Assembly: GCF_014218295.1 (NCBI RefSeq)
Contig: NZ_AP023287.1
Location: forward strand, 5,332,001 to 5,396,000
Source of the DNA: Mycolicibacterium litorale
GTDB taxonomy: Bacteria > Actinomycetota > Actinomycetes > Mycobacteriales > Mycobacteriaceae
DNA: 64,000 nt
Reading direction: 5' to 3'
Shown here: positions 61,030-64,000 of the stretch, in pieces
How the letters are laid out: the number at the start of each line of letters is the position of its first letter
Numbering within the stretch: position 1 is the first letter of the stretch
Program-made: the position numbers and the translations under genes
The notes under the pieces: model-generated
What the model was told of the DNA's origin: nothing
Databases searched by the model: none
What the model saw: the letters and a program-made list of their open reading frames with translations, nothing else

Positions 61030-61959
61030 TCAGTAGTGATAGGTGTCCGACGGGGCCGGCATGTGCACCGGCTCGTCCTCGAACTCGGTGACCTCGATGC
61101 CGTAGGCGCGGGCCAGGTCGAGGATCTTGTTGGCCCGCGCGATCCGGGGCAGATCGGAGCCGTTGCGGATCTCTCCGCCGTCGCGCTCGAACTCGGCGAA
61201 GAACTCCTTGGCCCACGCGATCTCGTCCTGCGACGGCGACAGCCCCTCGTTGACCACCGAACACTGGTCGGGGCTCAGGCAGATCTTGCCGGTCATCCCG
61301 AATTCCGCGGACACGGCCGTGGCCTCGATGAGCCGCAGCGCGCTCGACCCGATGGTCGGCCCGTCGATCGCGCTCGGCAGGTGGGCGGCCTTGGCGGCGA
61401 TCGTGAAGCGCGACCGCGCGTAGGCCAGCGTGGCCGGGTTGTCACCGAAACCGGTGTCGCGGCGGAAGTCGCCGATGCCGAACGCCAACCGGAAGGTGCC
61501 CTTCGCCGCGGCGATCTCGGTGATGCGTTCCAGCCCGCGCGCCGTCTCGACGAGCGCGACGATCGGCACGCCCGGTAGGCGTTTGGCGGTCTCGGTCACG
61601 TGGTCGACGGATTCGGCCATCGCGAGCATCACCCCGCCGACCGACGTGCCGGCCAGCGCGTCGAGGTCGTCGGCCCACCACGGCGTGCCGAACCCGTTGA
61701 TCCGCACCCAGTCGGCATGGCCCGCGCCCAACCAGTCGACGACGTTGGCGCGGGCGGTCACCTTGTCCTTGGGCGCGACGGCGTCTTCGATGTCGAGCAC
61801 GACGATGTCGGCGTGCGAGCGGGCCGCGGGTTCGAACCGGTCCCGGTGCGCGCCGTTGACCAGTAGCCAGCTGCGGGCCAGCACCGGATCGATGCGCGTC
61901 CCGGCCTCGTCGGAGTCGTGGGCCTCGGGGCCGTGGGAGAAGGAGACCTCGTCATACAC
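61030..61959 (-). CDS. CitE-like / HpcH-HpaI aldolase-family lyase
   Basis: A 309-residue TIM-barrel protein of the citrate lyase beta-subunit-like group. RSWLLVNGAHRDRFEPAAR near residue 29, DIVVLDIEDAVAPKDK (metal-binding Asp/Glu region), VALVETARGLERI and GIGDFRRDTG are family motifs. Members cleave or form malyl- and citramalyl-CoA type esters. GTG at 61959 is the only start, leaving a 28-residue N-terminal extension. No alpha or gamma citrate lyase genes are present, so it is a stand-alone CitE-like enzyme. Confidence 0.87.
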   Translation of the reverse strand: MYDEVSFSHGPEAHDSDEAGTRIDPVLARSWLLVNGAHRDRFEPAARSHADIVVLDIEDAVAPKDKVTARANVVDWLGAGHADWVRINGFGTPWWADDLDALAGTSVGGVMLAMAESVDHVTETAKRLPGVPIVALVETARGLERITEIAAAKGTFRLAFGIGDFRRDTGFGDNPATLAYARSRFTIAAKAAHLPSAIDGPTIGSSALRLIEATAVSAEFGMTGKICLSPDQCSVVNEGLSPSQDEIAWAKEFFAEFERDGGEIRNGSDLPRIARANKILDLARAYGIEVTEFEDEPVHMPAPSDTYHY

Positions 61960-62007
61960 GCCCTCATCGTCGCCCAGGCCATCCTGGCGCGGCGAGGCAG
62001 GGGCGCG

Positions 62008-62256
62008 TCAGACCCGGTTGGTCATCGGGGCCGGCGGCGGTGGAGGTGGCGGCACAGGCAGGCAGAGCCCGGTGTTGGTGTCCAGCGCGCGGCCGGGCAG
62101 GCAGAACGGCGCACATCCGTTGGTGACGCCGGTTTCCCCGGGCAGGCACGCCGAGCCGACCGCCGGTGAGAGCACGGTGGTGACGGCGACCGGCGCGGCG
62201 GTGAACGCGGCCACCGACAGCGCCGCGACGAGCAGCCGTCGTACGGGATGCGTCAT
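62008..62256 (-). CDS. Small secreted Cys-containing protein
   Basis: An 82-residue product with a signal peptide at about residues 1-35 (PVRRLLVAALSVAAFTAAPV) and a mature part with four Cys (SACLPGETG, NGCAPFCLPG, GLCLPVP) ending in polyproline and PAPMTNRV. No family recognised. It resembles other short exported mycobacterial proteins with CLPG motifs. The ATG at 62256 is chosen because a TANNNT -10 lies six bases upstream and it begins the signal peptide. Confidence 0.68.
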   Translation of the reverse strand: MTHPVRRLLVAALSVAAFTAAPVAVTTVLSPAVGSACLPGETGVTNGCAPFCLPGRALDTNTGLCLPVPPPPPPPAPMTNRV

Positions 62257-62262
62257 GACTCG

Positions 62263-62268
62263 ACTGTA
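62263..62268 (-). promoter_or_regulatory. -10 element (TACAGT) for leaderless small secreted protein gene
   Basis: On the minus strand TACAGT fits TANNNT and ends six bases before the ATG at 62256. No ribosome site is present. Confidence 0.5.
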
Positions 62269-62311
62269 GGCGCGCACCGCCCGGTCAGGACCCGATTCGA
62301 AGACAGCCGGC

Positions 62312-62923
62312 TCAGACCGTCTCCGGCAGCGCGGCCCCGGTGGCGAGTTCGGCGTACTGACGCATCAACCGCAGCGACGTCTCGCGGCTCATCTCCGGGT
62401 CGCGCGCGACGATGCGGTAGCCGAGGTAGTCCTCCATCGCCATCAGCGTCATGGCGATGTCGGTCGCGGGCGAGCCGAGCCGGAAGGCCCCGGCGCGCTC
62501 CCCCGCGGCGAGGATCTGCGCGTACAGGCCGACCTGCCGGTGGTAGATCTCCTGGACGTCGCGGCGCCGGTCGAGTTCGAACCCGGCCGCCAGCACCGCC
62601 CGCCAGATCGAGCGCCACTCGGCGTCCTCCGGACCGGTCGGCAGCCCGGCGGCGATGGTCAGCGCCAACTGCTCGGCCGCGTCGGTGGTGCGTTCGACGA
62701 CGGCGAGCCGGCTGTCGTAGAAGCGGGTGTCCGACCGCAGGGCCAGCTCGGACAGCAGCTGGTCCATCTCCTTGAAGTAGTACCGCACCGCGTTGGCGGT
62801 CAGCCCGAGCTCGGCGGCGACGTCGGCGATCCGCAGCGTCGCGAGGTCGTGCCGTTCGATCAGCGCGATCGCGGCGTCGAGGATCTCCTCGCGCCGTTCG
62901 GCCTTCCGGTTCGGGCGTGCCAC
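62312..62923 (-). CDS. TetR-family transcriptional regulator
   Basis: A 203-residue TetR protein. The N-terminal region KAERREEILDAAIALIERH followed by TLRIADVAAELGLTANAVRY holds the helix-turn-helix (about 30-52). GTG at 62923 starts a basic N-terminus typical of the family. It faces a P1 peptidase gene across 160 bases with an inverted repeat at 63021-63037, so control of that gene is likely. Confidence 0.87.
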   Translation of the reverse strand: MARPNRKAERREEILDAAIALIERHDLATLRIADVAAELGLTANAVRYYFKEMDQLLSELALRSDTRFYDSRLAVVERTTDAAEQLALTIAAGLPTGPEDAEWRSIWRAVLAAGFELDRRRDVQEIYHRQVGLYAQILAAGERAGAFRLGSPATDIAMTLMAMEDYLGYRIVARDPEMSRETSLRLMRQYAELATGAALPETV

Positions 62924-63020
62924 GTGGTCGAGATCCCCCTGTCGGTGTCGGTGCGGGCGTCCCGGCGATTGTCACCCGATCCGAACTCGGTATTGCGCAT
63001 CGGCCCGTCCGGCCCCATTA

Positions 63021-63037
63021 TTTTCCGGACAGGAAAA
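63021..63037. promoter_or_regulatory. Inverted repeat between tetR and P1 peptidase, candidate operator
   Basis: TTTTCC-GGACA-GGAAAA is a perfect 6-5-6 inverted repeat in an AT-rich patch of the divergent gap. It lies 47 bases before the peptidase ATG and 98 bases before the TetR start, well placed for a TetR operator acting on the peptidase promoter. Confidence 0.55.
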
Positions 63038-63083
63038 GAACTCCAGTCCGAACAGCACCAGACTCCAGCGCTCGGAGGCCCCC

Positions 63084-64000
63084 ATGCGTACGCGCGATCT
63101 CGGCATCGTGATCGGTGACCACCCGACCGGTCCGCACAATGCCATCACCGACGTGCCGGGCGTGCGGGTCGGGCACACCACCCTGCGCCAGGACGGCCCG
63201 CCGGCCGTGCACACGGGCGTGACCGTCGTCGTCCCGCACGACGACATCTGGACCGAGCCCGTCTTCGCCGGAGCGCACCGGCTCAACGGCAGCGGGGAGA
63301 TGACCGGCCTGGAGTGGATCCGCGAATCCGGGGAGCTGACGTCGGCGATCGGGCTCACCAACACCCACAGCGTCGGGGTGGTCCGCGACACTCTCGTCGA
63401 GGCGCAGGTCGCCGCACGCGGTGAGGGGCTCTACTGGTCACTGCCCGTGGTCGGCGAGACGTACGACGGCGTGCTCAACGACATCAACGGACACCACGTC
63501 CGCCCCGAGCACGTCCGCGCCGCCCTCGACGCCGCGAGCAGCGGCCCGGTCGCCGAGGGCACCGTCGGCGGCGGCACGGGGATGATCTGCCACGAGTTCA
63601 AGGGCGGTATCGGCACCTCCTCGCGCGTCACCGACACCGCCGCGGGCCGCTACACCGTCGGCGTGCTGGTCCAGGCCAACCACGGCCGCCGGGAACGGTT
63701 CCGCGTCAACGGTGTGCCGGTCGGCGAGATCATCGGCCCGGACGCCGTCCCGCTGCCCGACCTGCCGCTCGCCTACGAGCGGGGATCGGGTTCGATCATC
63801 GTGGTCGTCGCGACCGATGCCCCGCTGCTGCCGCACCAGTGCACGCGGCTCGCGCAGCGGTCGGCGCTGGCGGTCAGCCGCGTCGGCGGCAGCGGCGAAC
63901 AGTACAGCGGCGACCTCATGCTCGCCTTCTCGACCGGCAACCGCGGAATCCCGCCGTACTCGTGGGACGAGGACGCCGGCACCGACCGTCCCGAGATACC
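63084..64000 (+). CDS. P1-family peptidase (DmpA/BapA-like), 3' end outside window
   Basis: The frame opens at the ATG at 63084, after GGAGG, and stays open to the last base; 305 residues are visible. ITDVPGVRVGHTTL at the N-terminus, GLTNTHSVGVVRD, EGTVGGGTGM and KGGIGTSSRV are hallmarks of the self-cleaving DmpA/beta-peptidyl aminopeptidase fold, with the autocleavage and nucleophile region expected further on. Members release N-terminal amino acids, D-residues or beta-amino acids. Divergent from a TetR gene. Confidence 0.88.
   Translation, partial: MRTRDLGIVIGDHPTGPHNAITDVPGVRVGHTTLRQDGPPAVHTGVTVVVPHDDIWTEPVFAGAHRLNGSGEMTGLEWIRESGELTSAIGLTNTHSVGVVRDTLVEAQVAARGEGLYWSLPVVGETYDGVLNDINGHHVRPEHVRAALDAASSGPVAEGTVGGGTGMICHEFKGGIGTSSRVTDTAAGRYTVGVLVQANHGRRERFRVNGVPVGEIIGPDAVPLPDLPLAYERGSGSIIVVVATDAPLLPHQCTRLAQRSALAVSRVGGSGEQYSGDLMLAFSTGNRGIPPYSWDEDAGTDRPEI

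Overview
The window reads as chromosomal DNA of a rapidly growing mycobacterium (Mycolicibacterium-type). This rests on very high GC, an MmpS/MmpL pair, a close relative of the M. smegmatis acyltransferase MsAcT, an F420-type luciferase-like oxidoreductase, a flavin-less MTHFR-like protein, and many genes whose start codon lies 5-7 bases after a TANNNT -10 element (leaderless style). No rRNA, tRNA, phage, transposase or CRISPR was seen. Species cannot be fixed from sequence reading alone.

Layout. 1-8429 is a catabolic-looking cluster: APC permease (cut by the left edge), flavodoxin-fold quinone reductase and an NTF2-FMO monooxygenase on the minus strand, divergent from an SDR and an aldehyde dehydrogenase. 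After these lie a 290-bp scar of a NAD(P) transhydrogenase locus and a TetR regulator. 8535-14553 holds an LLM oxidoreductase and a tightly coupled minus-strand operon (P450, NTF2-like protein, amidase, truncated VOC protein, rhomboid protease) facing its own TetR gene over a 14-bp palindrome. 14555-15908 is a partner-switching set (STAS, RsbW-like kinase, STAS). 16090-23278 carries an MMPL transporter and a MoxR-DUF58-DUF4381-VWA-VWA-TPR operon. 23392-30212 has a dienelactone hydrolase, TetR, SRPBCC, SDR, the MsAcT-type esterase and mmpS-mmpL.

30582-37986 is a stress/envelope region: a secreted protein, ZIP transporter, hemophore-like protein, ferritin-like protein, permease, beta-lactamase-fold hydrolase, PAS-ANTAR protein and a STAS protein. 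37956-45773 holds an oxidoreductase, an acyl-CoA dehydrogenase pair, and a three-gene operon matching the URC pyrimidine-catabolism core (GTP cyclohydrolase II-like, DUF1688, uracil phosphoribosyltransferase), then a thioredoxin-reductase-like protein. 45758-55315 has HrpA, MTHFR-like, MgtE-like, PPOX and two flavoprotein genes. 55410-64000 includes a small acidic protein, a PLP decarboxylase, hemerythrin and Mn catalase genes, SelO, a collagen-like secreted protein, a CitE-like lyase, a TetR and a P1 peptidase (cut by the right edge).

Main points for a second look: the URC operon; the MoxR/VWA operon, which resembles mxaRSACKL in order; several SigF-like promoters (GGTTT/GGATT - 15-17 nt - GGGTA), including a back-to-back pair between hemerythrin and Mn catalase; three genes each broken by a single-base frameshift; the collapsed pntA/pntB scar; and a six-copy 14-bp repeat carrying TTGAC in each unit.
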